A stretch of 64,000 nucleotides of DNA from Ignavibacteriota bacterium. Its GTDB lineage: Bacteria; Bacteroidota; Ignavibacteria; Tepidaquicellales; Tepidaquicellaceae. A program made the translations under genes and the position numbers. The stretch is taken from NCBI GenBank assembly GCA_026390735.1, contig JAPLFJ010000034.1, positions 1 to 64,000 on the forward strand, read 5' to 3'. The notes beneath the pieces were generated by a model. The model saw only the letters and a program-made list of their open reading frames with translations. It was not told the DNA's origin and ran no database searches. Below are positions 8,539 through 17,210 of this stretch, in pieces. The number at the start of each line of letters is the position of its first letter. Position 1 is the first letter of the stretch.

Positions 8539-10230
8539 TTGAACAGAACCTTATTAAAAATATTTTCGGTATTCGTTATACTGCTTGTCCTGCAGAGTCT
8601 TTCCTGCAAAAAAGCAGAGATTAACAATCCAAAACTTTTCAGGCTGAACTTTCCGCTCGGACTTGAAACGCTCGAACCTGTTATGTCAAATTCGCCGCAG
8701 ACGATATGGGTTCTTATGAACGTTATGGAAGGTCTGGTTTCCTACAACAAAGCAAACGAAATCGTCCCGCAGATTGCAAAGAACTGGACTATTTCAGACG
8801 ACGGGCTTAAATATACTTTCACAATAAACACAAAAGTTAAGTTTCATAACGACCCCTGCTTTCCAAACTCTGCAGGAAGAAACATAACTGCAAATGACTT
8901 CAAATACAGTCTTGAAAGAGTAAACGACCCAACAACAAAGACACGCGGGCTCTGGGTTTTCAGGGACAAGATAAAGGGCGCTAATGAGTTTTATGAATAT
9001 AAGGCAAAGAAATCGGATAAGGCAGTAAACGGAATATCAGGGATTACGGTACCAAACGATTCAACTCTAGTGATTGAACTTACGGATGCATTCGCACCAT
9101 TTCTTTCATTGCTTACGATGACTTACGGATTTGTTTATCCGAAGGAAGCAGTTGATTTCTACGGAAGCACTTTTTCTTCGCATCCAGTAGGCACAGGTCC
9201 TTTTATGTTCAAAGAATGGATGCACGACAAGCATTTATCATTAGTCAGAAATAACAATTACTACGAATCCGATTCAACAGGGAATAAACTCCCCTACCTG
9301 AATGACGTTGAAATCACTTTCACAAAATCACAGGAGACGGAATTTCTCGACTTCCTTAACGGCAAGTACGACTACCACGAACCTTCATCAGAAATAGTGG
9401 ATGCAATCACAGATGAAGACGGAAAAATGATTGATGCAGAGAAAAAGGATTATAAACTTGTGAAACAACCGTGGCTTAATACTGTATATCTGATAATGGT
9501 ACAGAATGAGAATCTGCCCGCAGGAAAATCTTCGCCATTCGTGAATAACAAGAAACTACGTCAGGCAATAAACTTCGCAATAGATAAAGAAAGAATCGTA
9601 AAGTTCGTTTTAAAGAATCGCGGACACGCGGCATATAACGGACCGCTTCCTGTCGGAATGCCTGGCTTCGATTCAAGTGTAAAAGGATACACTTACAATC
9701 TGCCGAAAGCAAAAGAACTATTATCAGAAGCAGGATATCCAAACGGCAAAGGACTCGTACTAACGCTTTACATCTCAAACGACGAACTTCAGAAGAACAT
9801 TGCAATCGCCATACAGGAACAGTTAAAAGAAATAGGAATTGAGATAAAACTTGAACAGACATTACAGTCATCGCTTAACACTCAGCAGCAGCAGGGCGAA
9901 ATTGCATTCACACGCGGCAACTGGGGTGCCGACTACTTCGACCCCGAGAATTTTATGTCACTCTTTTATTCAAAGAACATAATCCCTTTCGGTCCGAACA
10001 AAACAGGTTACTCAAATCCCGAAATAGATAAGATGTATGAGAAATCAATACGTATCACCGACTTCGAGGCGCGCAAAAAGATTTACAACGAGATGGAAAG
10101 AATCGTTATAGAAGATGCTGCCTGGATATACTTATACTACAATCAGAAAATCTATCTTCTGCAGAAAGGTGTAAACGGATTCTTCCTCGACGGATTGAAC
10201 AACCTGATTCTGAAATACACACGGAAATAA
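8539..10230 (+). CDS. Family 5 (oligopeptide-type) solute-binding lipoprotein
   Basis: A 563-residue ABC-transporter substrate-binding lipoprotein. The lipobox SLSC puts the lipidated cysteine at residue 23. The sequence follows the family 5 extracellular solute-binding fold from LNFPLGLETLEP through TAKDF-like ITANDFKYSLERV, HPVGTGPFMFKEW and LRQAINFAIDKERIV. These proteins bind oligopeptides, or sometimes nickel or sugars, outside the inner membrane. No permease or ATPase gene is adjacent, so it must work with a transporter encoded elsewhere. The start is a TTG at 8539, needed to keep the signal peptide. Confidence 0.85.
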   Translation: MNRTLLKIFSVFVILLVLQSLSCKKAEINNPKLFRLNFPLGLETLEPVMSNSPQTIWVLMNVMEGLVSYNKANEIVPQIAKNWTISDDGLKYTFTINTKVKFHNDPCFPNSAGRNITANDFKYSLERVNDPTTKTRGLWVFRDKIKGANEFYEYKAKKSDKAVNGISGITVPNDSTLVIELTDAFAPFLSLLTMTYGFVYPKEAVDFYGSTFSSHPVGTGPFMFKEWMHDKHLSLVRNNNYYESDSTGNKLPYLNDVEITFTKSQETEFLDFLNGKYDYHEPSSEIVDAITDEDGKMIDAEKKDYKLVKQPWLNTVYLIMVQNENLPAGKSSPFVNNKKLRQAINFAIDKERIVKFVLKNRGHAAYNGPLPVGMPGFDSSVKGYTYNLPKAKELLSEAGYPNGKGLVLTLYISNDELQKNIAIAIQEQLKEIGIEIKLEQTLQSSLNTQQQQGEIAFTRGNWGADYFDPENFMSLFYSKNIIPFGPNKTGYSNPEIDKMYEKSIRITDFEARKKIYNEMERIVIEDAAWIYLYYNQKIYLLQKGVNGFFLDGLNNLILKYTRK

Positions 10231-10570
10231 TATTCTTCATATCTTTACGGCAAAATTCCCTAAAAAAATAGTATTACATATAGAAGCGCTGACCATAAAA
10301 TCTGTTATTCTGTAATTGGCCTATGATTGGTCTCTCCTTAGTCTCTGATTGGTCTCTAAATTTTCATACTTATAATTATATTATTCAGAAAAAAAATAAG
10401 AGCAATGAAAAATGATTTGTTATTTTAATAATTATCCGATAAATTAGTAGTGTAAATACTTTACGATATGAGTGACCTGTATTCATATGATAAGTAATAG
10501 TTAATACTTTAGTCCAGATTAAGTTCAGAAATCGTGATAGCAAATAATTAAATAATTTTATTAAAAGATT
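10231..10570. other. A/T-rich spacer with short direct repeats
   Basis: No gene is visible in these 340 bases. TGATTGGTCTCT occurs twice around 10324-10358, with a related ATTGGCC beside it. The rest is A/T-rich and should hold the promoter of the gene at 10571. Confidence 0.5.
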
Positions 10571-12808
10571 ATGAGAAAGCTTATCCTGGCGATCATAATA
10601 ATGACACTGAATTCTTCAATGTCTTTATCTCAATATGGTTGGTTCTGGCAATACCCAAGACCTGTTGGTAGTCATTTGGAAGATTGCTTTTTTACGTCTG
10701 AAAATACCGGATATGCAGTTGGCTGGGATGGTACAATTATAAAAACTACAAATGCTGGAAGTGAGTGGATGCAATTAAATTCAGGCTCTAATAGATTCTT
10801 GTATTCAGTATTTTTTACTAATCAAACAACTGGATTTGTAATTTCAGGGGACGAATCTTTTCCTACCAATAATATTTTACTAAAAACAACAAACGAGGGG
10901 GTTTCCTGGGAACAAAAATACTCATTCACAAATACACACTTGAGTTGTGTATATTTCATCAATGAATCTGTTGGATTTATAGTAGGGGGCAGATATTGGT
11001 CCGGTGGAAGAATATTTAAGACTACTGATTCCGGAAATAATTGGAGTCAATTTAGTCCAGACCCAACAACTAACTTTATTAATTCAGTTTTTTTTACAAG
11101 CGATTCTGTTGGATATGTAGCTGGTGATGATGGAAGAGTACTTAAAACAACAAACCAAGGGAACAACTGGATTTCAATTATTAATTCTGGTGTAATTTAT
11201 AATCAGTTTAGTTCAATTTATTTTATAAATTCAAATACTGGATTTGTTGCAGGCGAAAGTGGATCACTATATAAAACTACAAATGGAGGTGCAAATTGGT
11301 TATTTGATTCTACGAGAGTCACTGAGCATTTATGGGATATTAAATTCAAAGATAATAATACTGGTTTTATAACAGTAGGAGGTTATTATGTTTCTGTAAC
11401 GGGTAAGGTATTAAAAACTACTAATTCAGGTAGTACCTGGGATATTATGCAAACAAATAATACTCAAAATTTCAGAGGTATTTCTATCGTGAATGATAAT
11501 ATTTTTGCAGTAGGATATTGGGGCACAGTAGTTAATTCAACTAATAGCGGATTAAATTGGGTTGATTTGAGTAATTCTACGGCAAATAATTATTTATTTG
11601 ATTCATACGTTTTTGATTCATTGAATTGTATTGTCATAGGTGATAGTAGTAAAATATTGAAGACTTTTGATGGAGGCAAAACCTGGTTATCCACAAATCT
11701 AGGCAATAATTACAGTTTAAATTCTATTTATTTTGTTGATCAAAATACTGGCTATATTGCCGGAGGTTATTCAGTTACAACACCTCCATATCCATATTAT
11801 ACTTACTATTATTCTAAAATATTTAAAAGTACTAATGCAGGATTAAGTTGGAATTTGATTTTCGGAATGAATAATGAATATAGTATATTAAAATCAATTA
11901 CCTTTACTTCGGGCAATACTGGTTACTGTGTTGGTAGCGGAGGATATCTTAGAAAAACTACAAATGGTGGTATGAATTGGGCAACTCAAAATCTAGGAAC
12001 TGGTTGGCTCTATTCTGTCAATTTTATTAATCCAAATACCGGATTTATATGTGGTAGTAGTGGTAATCTTTATAAAACGACAGATTCAGGAAACACATGG
12101 ATTACAATAAATACAGGAATTTCTTCATCTTTGTACTCAATTACATTTCCATCAGAGAATACAGGTTATACATGTAGTAGTAATAGTCAGGTACGAAAAA
12201 CAACAAATAGTGGTTTAAATTGGATATCTAGTAATACAAATATACCATATGAATTTGATATTAATAGCATCTATTTTATAAATGATAATACAGGATTAGC
12301 TGCGGGTGTATCTTTTCCTGATTATGGTAGAGCCGGGGATATCGTTAATACAACGGATGGAGGATTAAACTGGCAGCGATTGTCTGTTTTTTCATCTTAT
12401 CCTACTTATCAAAGAAGGGGGTTAAACTCGATTCATTTCTTAAATAATAAAACAGGATATATCGTTGGAGAGCATTCAACTATTTTAAAAACAATCAATG
12501 GTGGTAATTCTGTTGATGTAAAACATATTACAACGGGAATTCCCTCTTCATATTCGTTATCTCAAAACTATCCAAACCCGTTTAACCCGATTACAAAGAT
12601 AAAGTTTGATGTCTCAAAATCAAACTATGTGAGAATTGTAGTGTACGACATCACTGGCCGCGAAATTCAGACACTGGTTAATGAAAAGTTACAACCTGGA
12701 ACATATGAGACAACATTCGACGGTTCGCAACTTACAAGTGGAGTTTATTTTTACAAGATGATAACGGATAGCTATTCTGAGACTAAAAAAATGATTTTAA
12801 TAAAATAA
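10571..12808 (+). CDS. T9SS-secreted repeat protein (Ycf48/BNR-like)
   Basis: A 745-residue protein with a signal peptide (residues 1-20, ending SLSQ). Over ten units of about 45-50 residues follow, each with a FTSxNTGYxxG strand and a KTTNxGxNW motif. This is the pattern of Ycf48/photosystem II stability-like and BNR propellers. A type A T9SS sorting domain (from about residue 665, NYPNPFNPITKIKF to ETKKMILIK) ends the protein. The number of repeats suggests two propellers. It is probably cell-surface or released and involved in binding; no catalytic residues are apparent. It is followed after 15 bp by a related gene. Confidence 0.85.
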   Translation: MRKLILAIIIMTLNSSMSLSQYGWFWQYPRPVGSHLEDCFFTSENTGYAVGWDGTIIKTTNAGSEWMQLNSGSNRFLYSVFFTNQTTGFVISGDESFPTNNILLKTTNEGVSWEQKYSFTNTHLSCVYFINESVGFIVGGRYWSGGRIFKTTDSGNNWSQFSPDPTTNFINSVFFTSDSVGYVAGDDGRVLKTTNQGNNWISIINSGVIYNQFSSIYFINSNTGFVAGESGSLYKTTNGGANWLFDSTRVTEHLWDIKFKDNNTGFITVGGYYVSVTGKVLKTTNSGSTWDIMQTNNTQNFRGISIVNDNIFAVGYWGTVVNSTNSGLNWVDLSNSTANNYLFDSYVFDSLNCIVIGDSSKILKTFDGGKTWLSTNLGNNYSLNSIYFVDQNTGYIAGGYSVTTPPYPYYTYYYSKIFKSTNAGLSWNLIFGMNNEYSILKSITFTSGNTGYCVGSGGYLRKTTNGGMNWATQNLGTGWLYSVNFINPNTGFICGSSGNLYKTTDSGNTWITINTGISSSLYSITFPSENTGYTCSSNSQVRKTTNSGLNWISSNTNIPYEFDINSIYFINDNTGLAAGVSFPDYGRAGDIVNTTDGGLNWQRLSVFSSYPTYQRRGLNSIHFLNNKTGYIVGEHSTILKTINGGNSVDVKHITTGIPSSYSLSQNYPNPFNPITKIKFDVSKSNYVRIVVYDITGREIQTLVNEKLQPGTYETTFDGSQLTSGVYFYKMITDSYSETKKMILIK

Positions 12809-12823
12809 TCGAAAGCACCTATT

Positions 12824-14971
12824 ATGAAAAGATATATTCTTTCAATTATATTAGTTTTAGTTTTAAATGTGGTTTGTTTTTCACAATGGCAACCGATTGG
12901 TCCATATGGTGGAAAAATTATGACAATTGCCAGTTCAGGTAATAATGTTGCGGTATCAACTTATGGTTCTGGTATTTTTACATCATCAAATAACGGTAAT
13001 ACGTGGATATTTGCAGTCAATGGTTTAACATCTTTATATACATTTTCTCTCTGCTATTCGTCAAACACATTATATGCCGGAACAAGCCGGGGAATATTTC
13101 AATCATCTAATAATGGTTTAAACTGGGTTCAAAATTCATTAAATAGTAAATCTGTAAATTCAATTCTTATAAATGGCAATTATTTCTATGCCGGAACTTA
13201 CGATTCTGGAGTTTATATTTCATCTAATAGCGGTATAAATTGGTTACAAAGTAACACAGGGATGACTTATAAGAACGTAAATGCTTTATTGTTAAGCGGT
13301 TCATATATTTTTGCTGCAACAAATGGTGGAGTTTATATATCTCTGGATAATGGTAGCAGTTGGACACCCAAAATTTGGGGATTAGGTGGTAATCCAGTTG
13401 AAATGTCCTTTTTAGCAGTTGTTGGCACAAATATTTTCACTGCACAGAATGGTGGTGGTGCTGTTATGCGTTCTACAAATTATGGTAACAATTGGTATCC
13501 TGTAAGTAATGGCCTTCCAAGTTCATATTCTGTTTCAATTCTTTGTGCAAATGGTAATAATTTATATGCGGGTACTTGTTACAGTTGGGGTTATTACAAC
13601 GAAGGATTGTATATGTCAACAAATAGCGGAAATTCATGGAATAATTTTGATAATGGTCAACTTTCCGGGATTTCTTCCGGAATTTGCTTTTCAGGACAAA
13701 ATATATTTGTTAGTTCTGAGAATGAATATTTAAATCCATCAGTTGCCGGCAAAATTTTCCGTTCCACAAATAATGGTTTAAACTGGATGAATATAAGCGA
13801 TGGAGTTTATAATCTGTCCGTAAGTTCCATAGTTAATATCGGCTCATATATATTTACTGGGTACGATGGCATTTATGTGTCATCTAATTCAGGAGGAAAT
13901 TGGAATCAACTTAACTCACCTTCAATTAAAAGAAGAATTAAAGTGCTAACTGCATCTGGTACAAATTTATATGCTGGTACAGAAGACAGTTGCATTTATG
14001 TATCCAGTAATTATGGAGCAACGTGGACTCACATTACTTCTAATAGTTATCCTTATTTTTCTGATGTTAGTGCATTAGGTGTTTCAGGGAGAAACATTTT
14101 TGCAGGAATTCACTTTGATTATTTAAACATTTCATCAAATAATGGTAATTCATGGAGAAGAGATACCGCTATACACGCTACTGATGCCATGGACATTCTT
14201 GTTTCGGGAATAAATATTTTTGCTGGTTTTTATTCGGGAGGGATTTATCGTTCTACTAATAATGGATTAAACTGGACAAAAGTAATTAATGGTATAAATC
14301 CTTCTGCTTATTGTATGGGCTTAGCAAAAGATGGAGAAAATATTTATGCCTGTTTCTATTGGGGAAACGGTATATATATGTCAACTAATAATGGTGATAA
14401 TTGGGTAAAAATTAGTAATGAAATTTCGAATCTTAAATTTAGCACTATTGCAGCTTATGAGTCTAAAATATTTGTGGGTGCTGATAGTGTAATATACTAT
14501 TCCTCAAATTTCGGAGCTAACTGGATTAAAATTTATCAAGGATTAGCATCTTCTATTAATTTATATCCTTTAATTAACAAATTGTACATAACAAATGGTT
14601 ATATTTATGCAACGACAAATCAAAGATCTGTTTGGAGAAGACCATTGTCAGATTTTGTTGGAATTCAAAATATAAGTATAGAGATTCCGAATAATTATTC
14701 ACTTGGACAGAACTATCCTAATCCGTTTAATCCAACAACAAAAATAAAGTTTGATGTAATTCTGGATTCCCACTTTCGCGGGAATGACAAAGTGGTGTTA
14801 AAAGTTTATGACGTCATGGGTCGCGAAGTACAAACACTTGTGAACGAATCACTAAAGTCAGGTACGTATGAAGTGTCGTTCGACGGTTCGCAACTTACAA
14901 GCGGAGTTTATTTTTACAAATTGATAACTGGCGGCTTCACTGAAACAAAGAAGATGCTTCTTCTTAAGTGA
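12824..14971 (+). CDS. T9SS-secreted repeat protein with repeat-interrupted sorting domain
   Basis: A 715-residue protein with a signal peptide (1-20, ending VCFSQ) and many GIFTSSNNGNTW-type units, a beta-propeller repeat family related to its upstream neighbour. The T9SS sorting domain starts at NYPNPFNPTTKIKFDV and ends ETKKMLLLK. Between its first and second strands sits an extra peptide, LDSHFRGNDK, absent from the other sorting domains here. At the DNA level this is a small palindromic repeat (14760-14792) inserted without breaking the frame. It starts 15 bp after the upstream gene, so the two are probably co-transcribed. Confidence 0.85.
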   Translation: MKRYILSIILVLVLNVVCFSQWQPIGPYGGKIMTIASSGNNVAVSTYGSGIFTSSNNGNTWIFAVNGLTSLYTFSLCYSSNTLYAGTSRGIFQSSNNGLNWVQNSLNSKSVNSILINGNYFYAGTYDSGVYISSNSGINWLQSNTGMTYKNVNALLLSGSYIFAATNGGVYISLDNGSSWTPKIWGLGGNPVEMSFLAVVGTNIFTAQNGGGAVMRSTNYGNNWYPVSNGLPSSYSVSILCANGNNLYAGTCYSWGYYNEGLYMSTNSGNSWNNFDNGQLSGISSGICFSGQNIFVSSENEYLNPSVAGKIFRSTNNGLNWMNISDGVYNLSVSSIVNIGSYIFTGYDGIYVSSNSGGNWNQLNSPSIKRRIKVLTASGTNLYAGTEDSCIYVSSNYGATWTHITSNSYPYFSDVSALGVSGRNIFAGIHFDYLNISSNNGNSWRRDTAIHATDAMDILVSGINIFAGFYSGGIYRSTNNGLNWTKVINGINPSAYCMGLAKDGENIYACFYWGNGIYMSTNNGDNWVKISNEISNLKFSTIAAYESKIFVGADSVIYYSSNFGANWIKIYQGLASSINLYPLINKLYITNGYIYATTNQRSVWRRPLSDFVGIQNISIEIPNNYSLGQNYPNPFNPTTKIKFDVILDSHFRGNDKVVLKVYDVMGREVQTLVNESLKSGTYEVSFDGSQLTSGVYFYKLITGGFTETKKMLLLK
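14760..14792 (+). repeat. In-frame palindromic mini-repeat within coding sequence
   Basis: ATTCCC and GGGAAT flank ACTTTCGC, giving a near-perfect hairpin with TTCTGG before it and TGACAAAG after it. The pattern resembles the dispersed ATTCCC-N8-GGGAAT repeats known in many genomes (dRS3-like). It encodes LDSHFRGNDK in frame. Confidence 0.7.
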
Positions 14972-14977
14972 CAATGT

Positions 14978-15001
14978 GATCCGCCCAAAAAGACGGCGGA
15001 C
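14978..15001. repeat. Dispersed hairpin repeat (copy 1)
   Basis: GATCCGCCC, a short A-rich loop and ACGGCGGAC form an imperfect hairpin. A near-identical element is at 60621-60643. Confidence 0.55.
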
Positions 15002-15052
15002 CTACGGCAAAGTGACAAAGTTACAATGTGACATGGTTACAAATTTAAATAA

Positions 15053-15077
15053 AAAACCCGGCCATTAGCCGGGTTTT
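15053..15077. terminator. Bidirectional terminator
   Basis: AAAACCCGGC pairs with GCCGGGTTTT across a short loop, with an A run before and a T run after. It sits between the convergent genes ending at 14971 and 15102. Confidence 0.85.
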
Positions 15078-15101
15078 TGTTATTTACCTCAAATCTTTAT
15101 T

Positions 15102-17207
15102 TTAATATATAGGTGTGACACCCATGTTGTAGAACATGAATGACCATTTGTCTGTGATTGCGTCGATTACCATCTTTGTAGGACGGCCTGCGCCGTGTCC
15201 TGCGTTTACTTCTATTCTTATCAGTACAGGGTTATCGCCTTTGTATAGTTCCTGAAGTCGTGCTGCGTACTTGAATGAGTGTGCAGGAACGACTCTGTCG
15301 TCGTGGTCTGATGTTGTTACCATCGTTGCAGGATAGTTGATTCCTGATTTTATGTTGTGGTACGGTGAGTATCCGAGTAAATATTTAAACTGAGTTTCGT
15401 TGTCATCACTCGAACCGTAATCCGTTACCCACGCCCAACCAATTGTGAACTTCTGGAAGCGCAGCATATCCATAACACCAACCGCAGGAAACGCAACTCT
15501 GAACAGGTCCGGTCTTTGATTGATTACAGCTCCGATTAAAAGTCCGCCGTTCGAACCGCCTTCAACTGCAAGCTTTTGCGAAGAGGTGTAACCGTTGCTG
15601 ACTAAGTATTCCCCTGCCGCAATAAAATCATCGAACACGTTCTGCTTGTTCAGCTTCGTTCCGCCCTGATGCCAGTCTTCACCGTATTCGCCGCCTCCTC
15701 TTAAGTTTGCAAGTGCATAGACTCCGCCGTTTTCGAGCAATATAATGTTTGAAGTACTGAACGTTGGTTTTAAACTTATGTTGAATCCGCCGTATGCATA
15801 AAGCAGTGTAGGATTGTTACCGTCGAGCTTAAGTCCCTTTTTGTGAACTATGAACATTGGAATCTTCTTGCCGTCTTTGCTTGAATAGAATACCTGCTTT
15901 GTTTCGTATTTATCAGCATCAAACTTTACTTCAGATTTTCTGTACATAGAAAGTTTGTTGTTAACAATGTCATACTTCAATATCACTGCAGGATAAAGGA
16001 ACGATGTGAATGCAAAGTAAATTTCTTTTTCCGATAAGTCTGCGTTGAACCCTGATACAGTTCCGAATGTAGGAAGCTGTACTTCTGTTATCAGTTTTCC
16101 GTTTAAATCATAAGTGTAAATCCTGTCAGATGCGTCTTTCATGTACTGTACAAGAAACCTTCCCTGTGAAATTGATGCTCCTGAAAGAACTTCACTCTTT
16201 TCGGAAATAACTTCCGTAATGGAATTATCTTTCGTGCTAAACTTTATAACTTTATTCTTAGGTGCGTCTTTATTCGTGAATAAATAAATCACATCGTCTA
16301 TATTATTAATAACAGAGTAATCTGTTTCAAAACCTTTTACTATCGGCTTGAATTCTTTATCGCCCTTCGAAAGGTCTTTGTAGTAAAGTTCGTTTCCGTT
16401 TTCGCCCTTCTTACCGACTGACATATAAAGGAATCTCTGGTCTTCGGAAGTGTAAATCCCTGCAGAAAGTTCAGGATGTTCTTTATCTTCGTATATAAGT
16501 TTGTCTTCCGACTGGTCTGTGCCAACAACGTGGTAATATACCTTCGGGCTTTCGTTCTTCGATGTTAATTCTTTTCCTGTTTCGGGTGCATCGTACCTGT
16601 TGTAATAAAATCCGTTTCCGTACCACGATGCACCTGAGAACTTAACCCATTGCAAATGGTCGCTCAACTTTGTCTTTGTTGCGATGTCTATAACAAAAAA
16701 CTCATTCCAGTCTGAACCTGCTTTCGAAACTCCGTAAACAAAGTACTTCGCATCTTTTGAGATTGAAGTAGTTGAAATAGAAGAAGTGCCGTCATCAGAT
16801 AATTTATTCGGGTCAAGGAAAAGCTCGGGAGTTCCGTCAATTCCCTTCTGAATGTATAGCATGCTCTGGTTCTGAAGTCCGTCGTTCTTGTAGAAGAAGT
16901 AATACTCCCCTGCTTTGTTTGGCGCAGTGTACTTCGGATAATTCCATACTTCATTTAGTCTTGCCCTGATTTTATCCCTGTACGGAATCTTATCAAGGTA
17001 TGCAAACGTAACTTCGTTTTCTTTCTTCACCCAGTCTTTAATCTCATCACTCTTATCATCTTCCATCCATCTGTACGGGTCGGCAACTTTCGTTCCGAAA
17101 TACTCGTCAGTATGGTCAACTTTTCTTGCTTCGGGATAAACCAGTTTTTGTGCATAACCGCTCACTGCAAATGAAGCGATAATAAGCACCAGTAATAATT
17201 TTTTCAT
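15102..17207 (-). CDS. Prolyl oligopeptidase (S9A), exported
   Basis: A 701-residue serine peptidase with a signal peptide (residues 1-19, ending GYAQ), so periplasmic. The N-terminal part is the seven-bladed propeller that gates the active site (YPEARKVDHTDEYFG, VADPYRWMED). The C-terminal alpha/beta-hydrolase carries the triad: Ser in EGGSNGGLL (about residue 550), Asp in SDHDDRV (about 635) and His in NAGHGAGRP (about 670). The family cleaves short peptides after proline. It starts 3 bp after the stop of the 2-oxoglutarate dehydrogenase gene, so the two share a transcript although no functional link is obvious. Confidence 0.93.
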   Translation of the reverse strand: MKKLLLVLIIASFAVSGYAQKLVYPEARKVDHTDEYFGTKVADPYRWMEDDKSDEIKDWVKKENEVTFAYLDKIPYRDKIRARLNEVWNYPKYTAPNKAGEYYFFYKNDGLQNQSMLYIQKGIDGTPELFLDPNKLSDDGTSSISTTSISKDAKYFVYGVSKAGSDWNEFFVIDIATKTKLSDHLQWVKFSGASWYGNGFYYNRYDAPETGKELTSKNESPKVYYHVVGTDQSEDKLIYEDKEHPELSAGIYTSEDQRFLYMSVGKKGENGNELYYKDLSKGDKEFKPIVKGFETDYSVINNIDDVIYLFTNKDAPKNKVIKFSTKDNSITEVISEKSEVLSGASISQGRFLVQYMKDASDRIYTYDLNGKLITEVQLPTFGTVSGFNADLSEKEIYFAFTSFLYPAVILKYDIVNNKLSMYRKSEVKFDADKYETKQVFYSSKDGKKIPMFIVHKKGLKLDGNNPTLLYAYGGFNISLKPTFSTSNIILLENGGVYALANLRGGGEYGEDWHQGGTKLNKQNVFDDFIAAGEYLVSNGYTSSQKLAVEGGSNGGLLIGAVINQRPDLFRVAFPAVGVMDMLRFQKFTIGWAWVTDYGSSDDNETQFKYLLGYSPYHNIKSGINYPATMVTTSDHDDRVVPAHSFKYAARLQELYKGDNPVLIRIEVNAGHGAGRPTKMVIDAITDKWSFMFYNMGVTPIY

Positions 17208-17210
17208 ACT

